Shown: in pieces, positions 17,265-24,675 of the stretch | Position numbering within the stretch: position 1 is the stretch's first letter | Layout: each line of letters begins with the position of its first letter | Notes under the pieces: generated by a model | Told to the model about the DNA's origin: nothing | Databases searched by the model: none | The model's input: the letters and a program-made list of their open reading frames with translations, nothing else | Origin: Herbaspirillum seropedicae | Lineage (GTDB): Bacteria > Pseudomonadota > Gammaproteobacteria > Burkholderiales > Burkholderiaceae_D | NCBI RefSeq assembly: GCF_001040945.1 | Contig: NZ_CP011930.1 | Span: forward strand, 4,025,021-4,089,020 | Reading direction: 5' to 3' | Length of the DNA: 64,000 bases | Made by a program: the position numbers and the translations under genes

Positions 17265-17764
17265 GGTCGGAACATATCGGTGAGGATAGGGTGTGCACAC
17301 ATTATTGCGTTCCCCTTCCGCACGGACGTAGCCCGATTTGGCAAACCTGCAGCCTTCCTCCGGTGGCCCGATGCAGGCTTGCCTGCTCCCGCAGCCTGCG
17401 TTTCAGCGCAAACCCTGGTGCTCCCCCCTGCCGATGACCTTCTGCGAGCGCGCCCAGCGATGCATGGCAGCGCCGATTTGCCGATTCTGGATAGGCTTGT
17501 TCAAGCGGATGCGCGCCGACGACGTGATCAAGCTGGGACGTGATCGACGAGAAAGCAAAACGCGAGGAAATGTGAGAAAGCACCAACATCAGAACGTCAA
17601 TCCACTCAAATTTTCACGTAATCGCCAGTTCACATCTGGAAATTTCCCGGCAAGTACGGCGTCTTCTTGTTCCAGATCAGATTGCCGGCATTTCCCGCTT
17701 TCCTTTATTTCCGCCGACGCTAGTCTGTATGAAACGTCGAACGCCATCCGGGGGGAAAAGCGTC
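17265..17764. other. Gene-free spacer upstream of the amine oxidase
   Basis: This 500-bp region lies between the leftward amine oxidase gene and a small rightward gene. Open frames such as 17302-17589 and 17338-17847 show no domain, no good start and atypical residue composition. It must contain the amine oxidase promoter, but I could not mark one with confidence. Confidence 0.5.
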
Positions 17765-17929
17765 ATGTATATCGTCTGTCTGATATTTGCCATTTTGGCT
17801 CTCGTTGGTTGCATAGGGGTGGCCACCATGTTCTTGAAAAACCGTAAATACATCGAGCAAGATGCGCTGGAGGCGGCGCGCCGCATGTTCCGCGCCGGCC
17901 AAAATGACGATCAGACCGCCGCGAAATAG
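17765..17929 (+). CDS. Small single-span membrane protein (54 aa), unknown function
   Basis: A short gene starting at the ATG at 17765, behind the purine-rich stretch GGGGGGAAAAGC. The product opens with a hydrophobic helix (MYIVCLIFAILALVGCIGVA, extending to about residue 22), then a charged cytoplasmic-looking tail with ENRK-type and RMFRAG segments ending in AAK. The pattern is that of a small inner-membrane protein with its N-terminus in or across the membrane. A longer in-frame start at 17729 exists but has no better ribosome site. It stands alone between the amine oxidase gene and a barrel protein gene on the other strand. I do not recognise the family. Confidence 0.6.
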   Translation: MYIVCLIFAILALVGCIGVATMFLKNRKYIEQDALEAARRMFRAGQNDDQTAAK

Positions 17930-18000
17930 AAGACCATCAACGGATCCCCACGCAGCTGCCACCTGAGCCGGCGCGGGGAGCAGACCGCCACGCATCCACC

Positions 18001-18837
18001 TCAGAAGAAGCGGTAACCCACTCCAACGGCAAAGCTGACATAGCGCGAATCGCTCTTGGGCTCATAGTAGGCAAGTCCGTTGGCGGTGCGCACGTTGGCG
18101 CTGCGCCCGTACCTGAAGGCGTAGTAGTCCACGCCGGCGCTGGCGTGCAATGCCGGGGTAAGGGCGTAGTCAATGGACAGGGCGGCCTTGTAGAGCTGCG
18201 AATTGCCCAGGCTGGTGGAGAAGGCATTGCTGGCCTGGGCCGAGTCGCTGTTGGCCACATCGATGTGCGCATCCACGGTGCGCGCCAGGATGGCCGTGGC
18301 GCTGACCACCATCTTGCTCATGACGTTGGCCTGCAGCATGAGGCCCACGCCATACGAGCCATGTCGATAGGTCTCGCCGGCATTGACGCCGCGCTGCCAT
18401 TCATGGTGGCCGATGTCGGCGAACGGGGTCAGCAGCAGACTAGGGTGCAGCGTGAAGGCTTTGCCGAGCCGCAGGTTGTAATCGGTCAGCACCGCACCGG
18501 AGCTCGCCGTGACCGAGCCGTAATTGCCACCGCTCATCAACGCGCCCACGTAATGGGTATGGCCCCGTTTGCGGGCATAGGAAAACTGCAGGTAGTCGTT
18601 GCCCAACCAAAGATCACGCATGATCACCGCTGTGATGGCGCCTCCGGGCACGGTGCCTCTCTCCGTATCCAGGACGGTGTCATTCTTGCCGTCGCGCTTT
18701 TCGGTGTAATCGATATTTCCGGACAGGTACTGGAGCGCTATCTGGTTATCGGCCGACAGGATGTCCTGGTTCGCTTTGCAGGTGCTACTGGAGAATACGG
18801 CGGCCGCACAGGCCACGATGATGAATCGGTCTTTCAT
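18001..18837 (-). CDS. Predicted outer-membrane beta-barrel protein, unknown function
   Basis: A 278-residue protein begun at the ATG at 18837, which follows a strong AGGAGGGG site; the open frame extends a further 113 codons upstream, but these have no coding character. A signal peptide is present (MKDRFIIVACAAAVFSSSTCKA). The mature part has alternating strands with aromatic girdle residues and ends in GVGYRFF, the terminal Phe signature recognised by the Bam machinery. Its size suggests a 12-strand barrel. It resembles DUF3570-like or autotransporter-type barrels in a general way only, and I do not assign a family. No neighbour on the same strand suggests its role. Confidence 0.75.
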   Translation of the reverse strand: MKDRFIIVACAAAVFSSSTCKANQDILSADNQIALQYLSGNIDYTEKRDGKNDTVLDTERGTVPGGAITAVIMRDLWLGNDYLQFSYARKRGHTHYVGALMSGGNYGSVTASSGAVLTDYNLRLGKAFTLHPSLLLTPFADIGHHEWQRGVNAGETYRHGSYGVGLMLQANVMSKMVVSATAILARTVDAHIDVANSDSAQASNAFSTSLGNSQLYKAALSIDYALTPALHASAGVDYYAFRYGRSANVRTANGLAYYEPKSDSRYVSFAVGVGYRFF

Positions 18838-19353
18838 GCTCCCCTCCTGTTTTTCTATGCCCGAATGGCAGCTTGATTCTAGGAGGTCCGACATGAAAAC
18901 CTGCGCACGCGAACAGAGTTTTGCCAGCATCAAGAATGCCTTAGCATTCCTTTGCGGTCGCTGGGCAATGTGCAGAAATCTTGACATCAAGCAAAACTGA
19001 CTCGCAATTTTATGGGGGATTTTCGCTGCGTCGCGAACGCTGACAGGCAGGCAGAATGACTGACAAAACACTGACACCTCCACACGTCCTCCACACTCTC
19101 CGCACAAAATCCTTGCATTCCTGCTCACACGACAAAACATCCGACCGCCCGAATTTCCGCTTCCGGCCTGGCTCAAATGCCTTCCCTTGCGCTTGCCGGC
19201 GGGCCTGGGCAGGAATATTTTTACAGATGAGAATTTCTCTTATAATTCCCAACGTACTCTGTGGCGCGGGGTCCATGGGCTGGTGATGAGACCAGATTCA
19301 TGGCACAGACGCCGTCAGTCAAGTTTGACTCGCATTTATTTGCAAGCTGCCAG
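18838..19353. other. Spacer between the barrel gene and the sigma factor gene
   Basis: This 516-bp divergent region is free of convincing genes. It contains the promoter-like sequence at 19220-19246. The frame at 19261 would add 31 codons in front of the sigma factor, but that start is only about 15 bp from the -10 box and has no ribosome site. Confidence 0.5.
19220..19246 (+). promoter_or_regulatory. Probable sigma70 promoter of the fecI-like gene
   Basis: TTTACA at 19220-19225 and a perfect TATAAT at 19241-19246 are separated by 15 bp. The intervening GATGAGAATTTCTCTTAT is AT-rich with a GAGAATTTCTC dyad that partly resembles a Fur box. A Fur site here would fit an iron-controlled sigma factor, but the match is weak and Fur control is only a suggestion. 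Confidence 0.45.
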
Positions 19354-19890
19354 ATGAGTTCCTATCCGATATCCGACCATCCCCCTGCCATGAGCAGGAT
19401 CGAAGCCATTTTCATCGAGCATCATGGCTGGCTGCGCACGCGCCTGCGGCGCAGCGTCGGTGACGCCTTCACGGCCGAGGATGTGGCGGCGGAGACCTTC
19501 ACGCAGTTGCTGCACTCGCCGCCACCGCAGGAAGTCAGGGAACCACGGGCCTTGCTGACGACGATCTCGCGCCGCATCGTCTATGAGCTGTGGCGTCGCC
19601 GCGACCTGGAAGAAGCCTGCCTGCAGGCGCTGGCCCATGTGAGCGGCGATGTCCAGGCGATCTCGCCGGAAGACCAGCTGCAACTGCTGCAGGCCCTGCG
19701 CGCCATGGACCAGGCGCTGGCCGGTCTCTCGGCCAAGGAATGCGCCGCCTTCCTGCTCTACAAGCTCGATGGCCTGACCTACCAGGCCATCGGCGCGCAA
19801 TTGCGCATCACGCCCAGCGTGGCGCGGCGCTATGTGGCCAAGGGCCTGCTGCAATGCTACAAGGCCGCCGGCTTCGCGCCGCTGGAATAG
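19354..19890 (+). CDS. ECF RNA polymerase sigma factor, FecI type
   Basis: A 178-residue sigma-70 family protein when started at the ATG at 19354; ATG codons at 19300 and 19390 are alternatives, and none has a clear ribosome site. Region 2 is around residues 17-80 (FIEHHGWLRTRL, then AEDVAAETFTQLL) and region 4 around 125-172 with the helix-turn-helix LTYQAIGAQLRITPSVARRY. This is the FecI-type pattern of cell-surface signalling sigma factors. The fecR-type and TonB-receptor genes follow at once. The expected circuit is that ligand binding to the receptor is passed via the FecR protein to this factor, which then transcribes the receptor gene. Confidence 0.92.
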   Translation: MSSYPISDHPPAMSRIEAIFIEHHGWLRTRLRRSVGDAFTAEDVAAETFTQLLHSPPPQEVREPRALLTTISRRIVYELWRRRDLEEACLQALAHVSGDVQAISPEDQLQLLQALRAMDQALAGLSAKECAAFLLYKLDGLTYQAIGAQLRITPSVARRYVAKGLLQCYKAAGFAPLE

Positions 19891-19898
19891 ACCACGGC

Positions 19899-20849
19899 AT
19901 GGGCAAGGATGAAAAGATCGTCGAGCAGGCCATCGAATGGATGCTGCAGCTGGAGCAAGGCGACTTGCCGCCCGGCGAGCGCGCCGCCTTTGAACAATGG
20001 AAGGCGGCCGATCCGCGCCACGCGATGGCCTACGCCAACCTGAGCCAGTCGGTGCAGCAATTCGACGTCCCGCGCCAGGTGGGTGCAGCGCCGGTGATCT
20101 TGCGCAACACCCTGCAACAGAAGAGCAAGCGCCGCAAGGCGCTCAAGCGCATCGCTGCGCTGGCCGGGCTGGCGGTGGGCGCGGCTGCGCTGCTGGACCG
20201 CGTCACGCCGGTCGCTGCGCTCACCGCCGACCTGCACACCGGCACCGGCCAGCGCCAGCGCACCACGCTGGCCGATGGCAGCATCATCACCCTCAATGCG
20301 CGCAGCGCCATCGACCATCTGATCTCGCCCGTGCTGCGCCAGGTACGCCTCTTGGAGGGTGAAATCCAGGTCCAGATCGCAGCGGCCAATGCGCTGCCGT
20401 TTTCCATCGAGACGGTCCATGGCAGCGTGAGTGCAACGGCGGGCACGCTGATGCTGGGCTTGCAGCCACTGCGCACGGATCTCGTGGCGCAGCAGGCGGC
20501 GGCGCTGCTGAGCACCCGCAATGGCCAGCACGCCACGCTGGCGGCAGGCCAGCGCACCTGGTTCGACCAGGACGAGATCGGCGCGCCGCGTGCCGCCGGT
20601 GGCGCAGAGAATTCCTGGGTGGAAGGCTATTACACCGCCTCCGACAATTCGCTGGAGGAAGTGGTGGCGGCCTTGCGGCCCTATCGCAAGGGGCTGCTGC
20701 GCCTGGACCCGGCGGTGGCGCAGTTGCGCATCAGCGGCGCCTTCCCGCTGGACGACACCGACCGCGCCCTGTCGGCGCTGGCCAGCGCGCTGCCCATCAC
20801 GGTCAACCGGGTCAGTCCTTACTGGGTCAGCATCAGCGGCCGCTCCTGA
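19899..20849 (+). CDS. FecR-family sigma factor regulator
   Basis: A 316-residue inner-membrane protein starting 8 bp after the sigma gene; the long open frame from 19590 overlaps that gene and is not used. The N-terminal 80 residues form the cytoplasmic DUF4880 anti-sigma domain (AIEWMLQLEQGD, then FEQWKAADPRHAMAYANL). A single hydrophobic segment lies near residues 86-104 (ALKRIAALAGLAVGAAALL). The periplasmic FecR domain contains the hallmark QRQRTTLADGSIITLNARS and ends with a short STN-like part (LRPYRKGLLRLDPAVAQLRI). It is expected to receive the signal from the TonB-dependent receptor encoded next and to control the ECF sigma factor. Confidence 0.93.
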   Translation: MGKDEKIVEQAIEWMLQLEQGDLPPGERAAFEQWKAADPRHAMAYANLSQSVQQFDVPRQVGAAPVILRNTLQQKSKRRKALKRIAALAGLAVGAAALLDRVTPVAALTADLHTGTGQRQRTTLADGSIITLNARSAIDHLISPVLRQVRLLEGEIQVQIAAANALPFSIETVHGSVSATAGTLMLGLQPLRTDLVAQQAAALLSTRNGQHATLAAGQRTWFDQDEIGAPRAAGGAENSWVEGYYTASDNSLEEVVAALRPYRKGLLRLDPAVAQLRISGAFPLDDTDRALSALASALPITVNRVSPYWVSISGRS

Positions 20850-20875
20850 CCTCTCATCCATTCATCAGCCCTCCC

Positions 20876-23401
20876 ATGCCCGCGCGACGCCTTGCCCGCC
20901 TGATGGCGCACTGCCTGGCTGCCACGCCGGCGCTGCTGGCCGTGACCTGCGCGCCCACCGTCCAGGCCGCTGCGGCCGGCCTGGTCCAGCCGCAGGCGGC
21001 GCTGTTCGATTTCCAGGTCCCGGCGGGGACGATGGAACAGGCGCTGGTAGCCATTGCGCGCTCGGCCGGGGGTATCGTGCTGTTCGACCCGGCGGCAGCG
21101 GCCAGGCTCAACTGCGCTGGCGTACAGGGCAGGTTCACCCTGGAGGCGGCCCTGCGGCAAGCGCTGGCGGGCAGTCCGCTGGAACTGGTCAGCCATCCCG
21201 ATGGCTCATTCGGCGTGCTGCGCGCCAGCGTACCCGCTGCCCTGAGCGCCGACCCCGCCACTCCCGAACACTACAATCCACCGCTGCCGCCGGTGCTGCG
21301 CTCGGGCCAACGCGATGCGGGCGACACCAGCCACGGCTATGCCGACAGCGGTTTTCTGGCCACCGAAAGCCGGCTGGCCACGCGCAATGAGATGCCGCTG
21401 TCTTCGCTCCCGGTATCGCTTCAGGAAATCACCGGCGGCCTCATCGAGAGCCAGCAGTCGCAATCGGTGGTGAGCAGCCTGCAGAACATCAGTTCGGTCG
21501 CCTATGGTCGCGGCGATGGCGTGGACCAGGCCGGCACGCTCTACGTGCGCAGCTTCGTCGCGCCGGTCATGCGCGATGGCTGGGGCGACCTGGTCTCGCT
21601 GGTCAATGCCACCAATGGCCGGGTCTCGGGTTCGCGCGCCATCACCTCGCTGGATGTGCCCACGGCGGCCATCGAGCGGGTGGAAGTGCTGGGCGGGGCC
21701 GACTCCATCATCGTGGGCGGCCCCATGGAGCCGGGCGGCTCCGTCAACATCGTGACCAAGCAGCCGGTGGCCGACACGCTGCGCGAGCTGACCCTGGAGG
21801 TGGACCAGCGCGGCCACCGCCGCAGCGCCCTCGACCTCGGCGGCAGCCTGTCGGCGGACCGCGCCTGGACCTATCGCACCATCGTCTCGGTCACGCACGA
21901 CAAGCGCACCCTGGATGGCTACGACGGCGCGCGCGAGTTCTATCTCGCTCCTTCCCTGGGCTACAAGGACGCCAGCACCTCCGTGGTGGCAGGCCTGAGC
22001 CATCAGGTGGCGCGCACACCCTTCGGCGGCTACCAGAGCGCACTGCTGGGCGAGAACGGCCCCGGCCCGGACCTGCGCAGCGCCCCTTGGGGCCGGGCCG
22101 ACGACCGCAGCCTGGCCACCAAGACCGAGCTGTTCTATCGCTGGGAACAGGCGCTGGGCGAAGACTGGCGCTTCACCAGCCGGGCCAGGATCAACCGGCT
22201 GCGCTACCGTGCGGCGGGCTACACCAATTGCGCGCCGGTGGACCTGGATGCCGGTACCGGCGTGTGCGTGGCCGACCAGTCCCTGCTGCAGACGGACAGC
22301 ATCAGCCTGGACAACAATGTCTCGTACAAGATCGTCAGTGGCCCATGGCAGCACCGCATCATGGCCGGCGCCAGCTTCTCGCGCACGCGGCTGCGCAGCT
22401 ACAGCGATGGTGACAACAGCGTGGCCGTCAATGTCCCCTGGCCGCCCTCCCAGGCAGCGCTGCCGCCGCTGAGCGGCCAGCCCAGCCTGACCGGGGGCGA
22501 TGACGCCATCTATACCTCCAACCTCTACCTGCAGGACCAGATCACCTGGCAGCGCTGGTACGCGCTGATCAATGCCGGCTACGAGCGGGAGCGCAACAAT
22601 TTTTCTTCGGATGTGGATGCCGATGGCGTGCTGCGCGATACCTCGCCGCCGCGCAATGTCCCGGTCTACAACCTTGGCCTGGCCTATCGCCTCAGCCAGA
22701 ACGCCACGCTCTACGCCAACTACTTCCGCAGCTTCACGCCCGGCCAGGTGCTGCTGGACTCCAGCCTCAACGGCAGCCGGCCCGGCATCAACTCGGCCCC
22801 GGCCACCACGGGCAGGTCGGCCGAGATCGGCCTGAAGCTGGAGTTGCTGGAGCGGCGTGCGGTGTTCACGGCGGCGCTCTTTCGGGCCACCCATACCAAT
22901 GTGCTGCAATCGGTCTTTGCCGACGCCAGCGCGCCCCTGAACCGCTATGTCCTGCTGCCCTCGGCGGTGAGCCGGGGGTTGGAGCTGAACCTGTCGGGCC
23001 GCCTGGCGCGCGGCTGGAACCTCATCGCCAGCTACAGCTATAGCCTGTTCCATCCCGCCCCGGGGCCGGAACAGGACAGCCGGCTGGGGCAGTTCCCCCA
23101 TCACCGGGCCAGCCTCTGGAGCACCTATGACCTCCAGTCCGAGGCATGGCGCGGCTGGGGATTCGGCTTGGGCATGACCGCGCGCAGCGGCTACACCGCC
23201 GTCAGCGACGCCGACACCCAGGTGCGCATCGGCGGCCAGACCCGCACCGACGCCAGCCTCTACTATCGCCGCCCCGGCAGCCGCACCACCCTGGGCATAC
23301 GCAACCTGTTCGACCGCCGCCTCTTCAGCGACTTCGCTACCAACCTGATCGGGGTGGAACCGGGACGCACCCTCACGCTGACCCACATCATCGAATTCTG
23401 A
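20876..23401 (+). CDS. TonB-dependent siderophore receptor with STN signalling domain
   Basis: An 841-residue outer-membrane transducer. A signal peptide occupies about residues 1-31 (ending TVQA). An STN (secretin/TonB N-terminal) domain follows at about 42-122 (FDFQVPAGTMEQALVAIARS), the signalling part that contacts the FecR protein in the periplasm. A plug domain follows with IERVEVLGGADSIIVG and GGSVNIVTKQP, then a 22-strand barrel ending IIEF. The STN domain and the fecI-fecR genes just upstream make it a regulated siderophore or ferric-chelate receptor of the FecA/FhuE kind. I could not identify an obvious TonB box between the STN and plug domains. The ligand is unknown. There is no clear ribosome site at the chosen ATG. 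Confidence 0.93.
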   Translation: MPARRLARLMAHCLAATPALLAVTCAPTVQAAAAGLVQPQAALFDFQVPAGTMEQALVAIARSAGGIVLFDPAAAARLNCAGVQGRFTLEAALRQALAGSPLELVSHPDGSFGVLRASVPAALSADPATPEHYNPPLPPVLRSGQRDAGDTSHGYADSGFLATESRLATRNEMPLSSLPVSLQEITGGLIESQQSQSVVSSLQNISSVAYGRGDGVDQAGTLYVRSFVAPVMRDGWGDLVSLVNATNGRVSGSRAITSLDVPTAAIERVEVLGGADSIIVGGPMEPGGSVNIVTKQPVADTLRELTLEVDQRGHRRSALDLGGSLSADRAWTYRTIVSVTHDKRTLDGYDGAREFYLAPSLGYKDASTSVVAGLSHQVARTPFGGYQSALLGENGPGPDLRSAPWGRADDRSLATKTELFYRWEQALGEDWRFTSRARINRLRYRAAGYTNCAPVDLDAGTGVCVADQSLLQTDSISLDNNVSYKIVSGPWQHRIMAGASFSRTRLRSYSDGDNSVAVNVPWPPSQAALPPLSGQPSLTGGDDAIYTSNLYLQDQITWQRWYALINAGYERERNNFSSDVDADGVLRDTSPPRNVPVYNLGLAYRLSQNATLYANYFRSFTPGQVLLDSSLNGSRPGINSAPATTGRSAEIGLKLELLERRAVFTAALFRATHTNVLQSVFADASAPLNRYVLLPSAVSRGLELNLSGRLARGWNLIASYSYSLFHPAPGPEQDSRLGQFPHHRASLWSTYDLQSEAWRGWGFGLGMTARSGYTAVSDADTQVRIGGQTRTDASLYYRRPGSRTTLGIRNLFDRRLFSDFATNLIGVEPGRTLTLTHIIEF

Positions 23402-23479
23402 TGGGCCCCGCCCCGCCGGGGGCCTGCGAAAAAAATTTGTAACAGACCGTCATTTTGGCCGGCCCGTTGCACAAGCAAG

Positions 23480-23501
23480 ACAGAGAGAACGATTTCTCTG
23501 T
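23480..23501 (+). promoter_or_regulatory. Inverted repeat in the leader of the virK-fliD-flgE run
   Basis: ACAGAGA (23480-23486) and TCTCTGT (23495-23501) are perfect complements around an 8-base centre, 14 bp upstream of the AAGGAG ribosome site of the VirK-type gene. It may be an operator or an mRNA hairpin. No T-tract follows. Confidence 0.4.
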
Positions 23502-23528
23502 GTTCATCGTGCAAGGAGACGATCCATC

Positions 23529-24656
23529 ATGACTTCCCTCAGTCTGCCTCATCATCCCGGCCCTTACGGGCTGTTGCTGGATACCCAGGAGCCTCTGCTG
23601 GCCTGCCTGAGCCTGTTGCTGTTCGCCGTGGGCTTCTACCTGGTCTGGCCTGGCATCGCCCTGTGCTACCGGCAGCTGCGCATGAGCGCCGGCTGGCTGG
23701 CCGCCCCTGTCCAGCGTATCCAGCCAGCCCAGCCCGCCCGCACGCCGGGCGAAGGGGCGTCCGCTGCGCGCCCGGTCCATCTGTGGAGTGCGCCCGATCA
23801 TCCGCGCGCGCTGGGCTCCAGGCTGGCGCGCCAGGTGAAGCTGGCCAGCCGCTATCTGCTGCATCCCGCCCTGACCCGGCGCTGGCTGGATTTCTGGAAC
23901 CTCAGCGCCACCCATCGCGCCCTGGCCGTAGCCGCGCCGCGCCTGCTGGACAAGGTCTATCGTCCCTACCAGTCGCTGCAACTGAGCCGCGCCGAGCGCC
24001 TGGCCCTCCTCACCAGCCACTATGACTTCATCATCCGCAAGGGGCTGGCCCCGCTGGTCCTGCGGGCGGCGCGGCAAGCGGTCCCGGTGGCCTGCTTTGC
24101 GGGCAAGTCGGGGGATCGCTACGAGGTGCGGCTGGCGGCCATCGACAGCCTGACCCTGGAGGGCGAACTGGCCCTGCATCTCTATCACGGCGACCAGCAC
24201 CTGTTCTCCACCGCCTTCAGCGTCTGCGCGCAAGAGAATGGTTGGGAGCTGCGCGTAGGTTGCCTGCAAGGTCCGCGCGGCCAGCAGACCCGCGAGCGGG
24301 TGCGTCATGCCACCCGTGACCTGTTCGGCCTGCGTCCCAAGGCGCTGATGATCCGCCTGGTGCGCGCGCTGGGCGTGGCGCATGGCTGCGCCCGCGTGGT
24401 GCTGGTCAGCAATGCCCACCGGGTAGCGCGCCATCACTGCCGGCGCGAACACGTCCATGCCGATTACGACGCCTTCTGGCAGGAACTGGGCGCGGCCCGA
24501 CGCAGCGACGGCGACTACGAGCTGCCCTGCGACGAGGCCGTCAGCGACATCAACGCCCTGCCCTCGCGCAAGCGCGCCGAAGCCCGTCAACGCCTGGCGC
24601 TGACGCAGCAGGCGGCGCTGGCGATGCGCTGCGCGCTGGTGCGCCCGATCCACTGA
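23529..24656 (+). CDS. VirK/YbjX family protein (DUF535)
   Basis: A 375-residue protein starting at 23529 behind an AAGGAGACGATCC site. A hydrophobic segment lies near residues 23-48 (ACLSLLLFAVGFYLVWPG). The rest fits the DUF535 family, which includes Shigella VirK and E. coli YbjX: the helical LDKVYRPYQSLQL segment and LLTSHYDFIIRKG, then VGCLQGPRGQQTRERVRHAT, and a conserved end with ADYDAFWQELG. The family has been linked to virulence and envelope stress, but its biochemistry is not settled. Here it is first in a run with fliD and flgE, which is not a usual association for this family. The added N-terminal membrane segment may anchor it. Confidence 0.85.
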   Translation: MTSLSLPHHPGPYGLLLDTQEPLLACLSLLLFAVGFYLVWPGIALCYRQLRMSAGWLAAPVQRIQPAQPARTPGEGASAARPVHLWSAPDHPRALGSRLARQVKLASRYLLHPALTRRWLDFWNLSATHRALAVAAPRLLDKVYRPYQSLQLSRAERLALLTSHYDFIIRKGLAPLVLRAARQAVPVACFAGKSGDRYEVRLAAIDSLTLEGELALHLYHGDQHLFSTAFSVCAQENGWELRVGCLQGPRGQQTRERVRHATRDLFGLRPKALMIRLVRALGVAHGCARVVLVSNAHRVARHHCRREHVHADYDAFWQELGAARRSDGDYELPCDEAVSDINALPSRKRAEARQRLALTQQAALAMRCALVRPIH

Positions 24657-24675
24657 ATCTCCCGAAGGAGGCAGC

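Noticed and set aside
21206..23386. Leftward open frame of 726 codons opposite the TonB receptor
   Set aside because: Shadow of the receptor gene; low-complexity Gly/Ala/Arg/Gln composition without domains.
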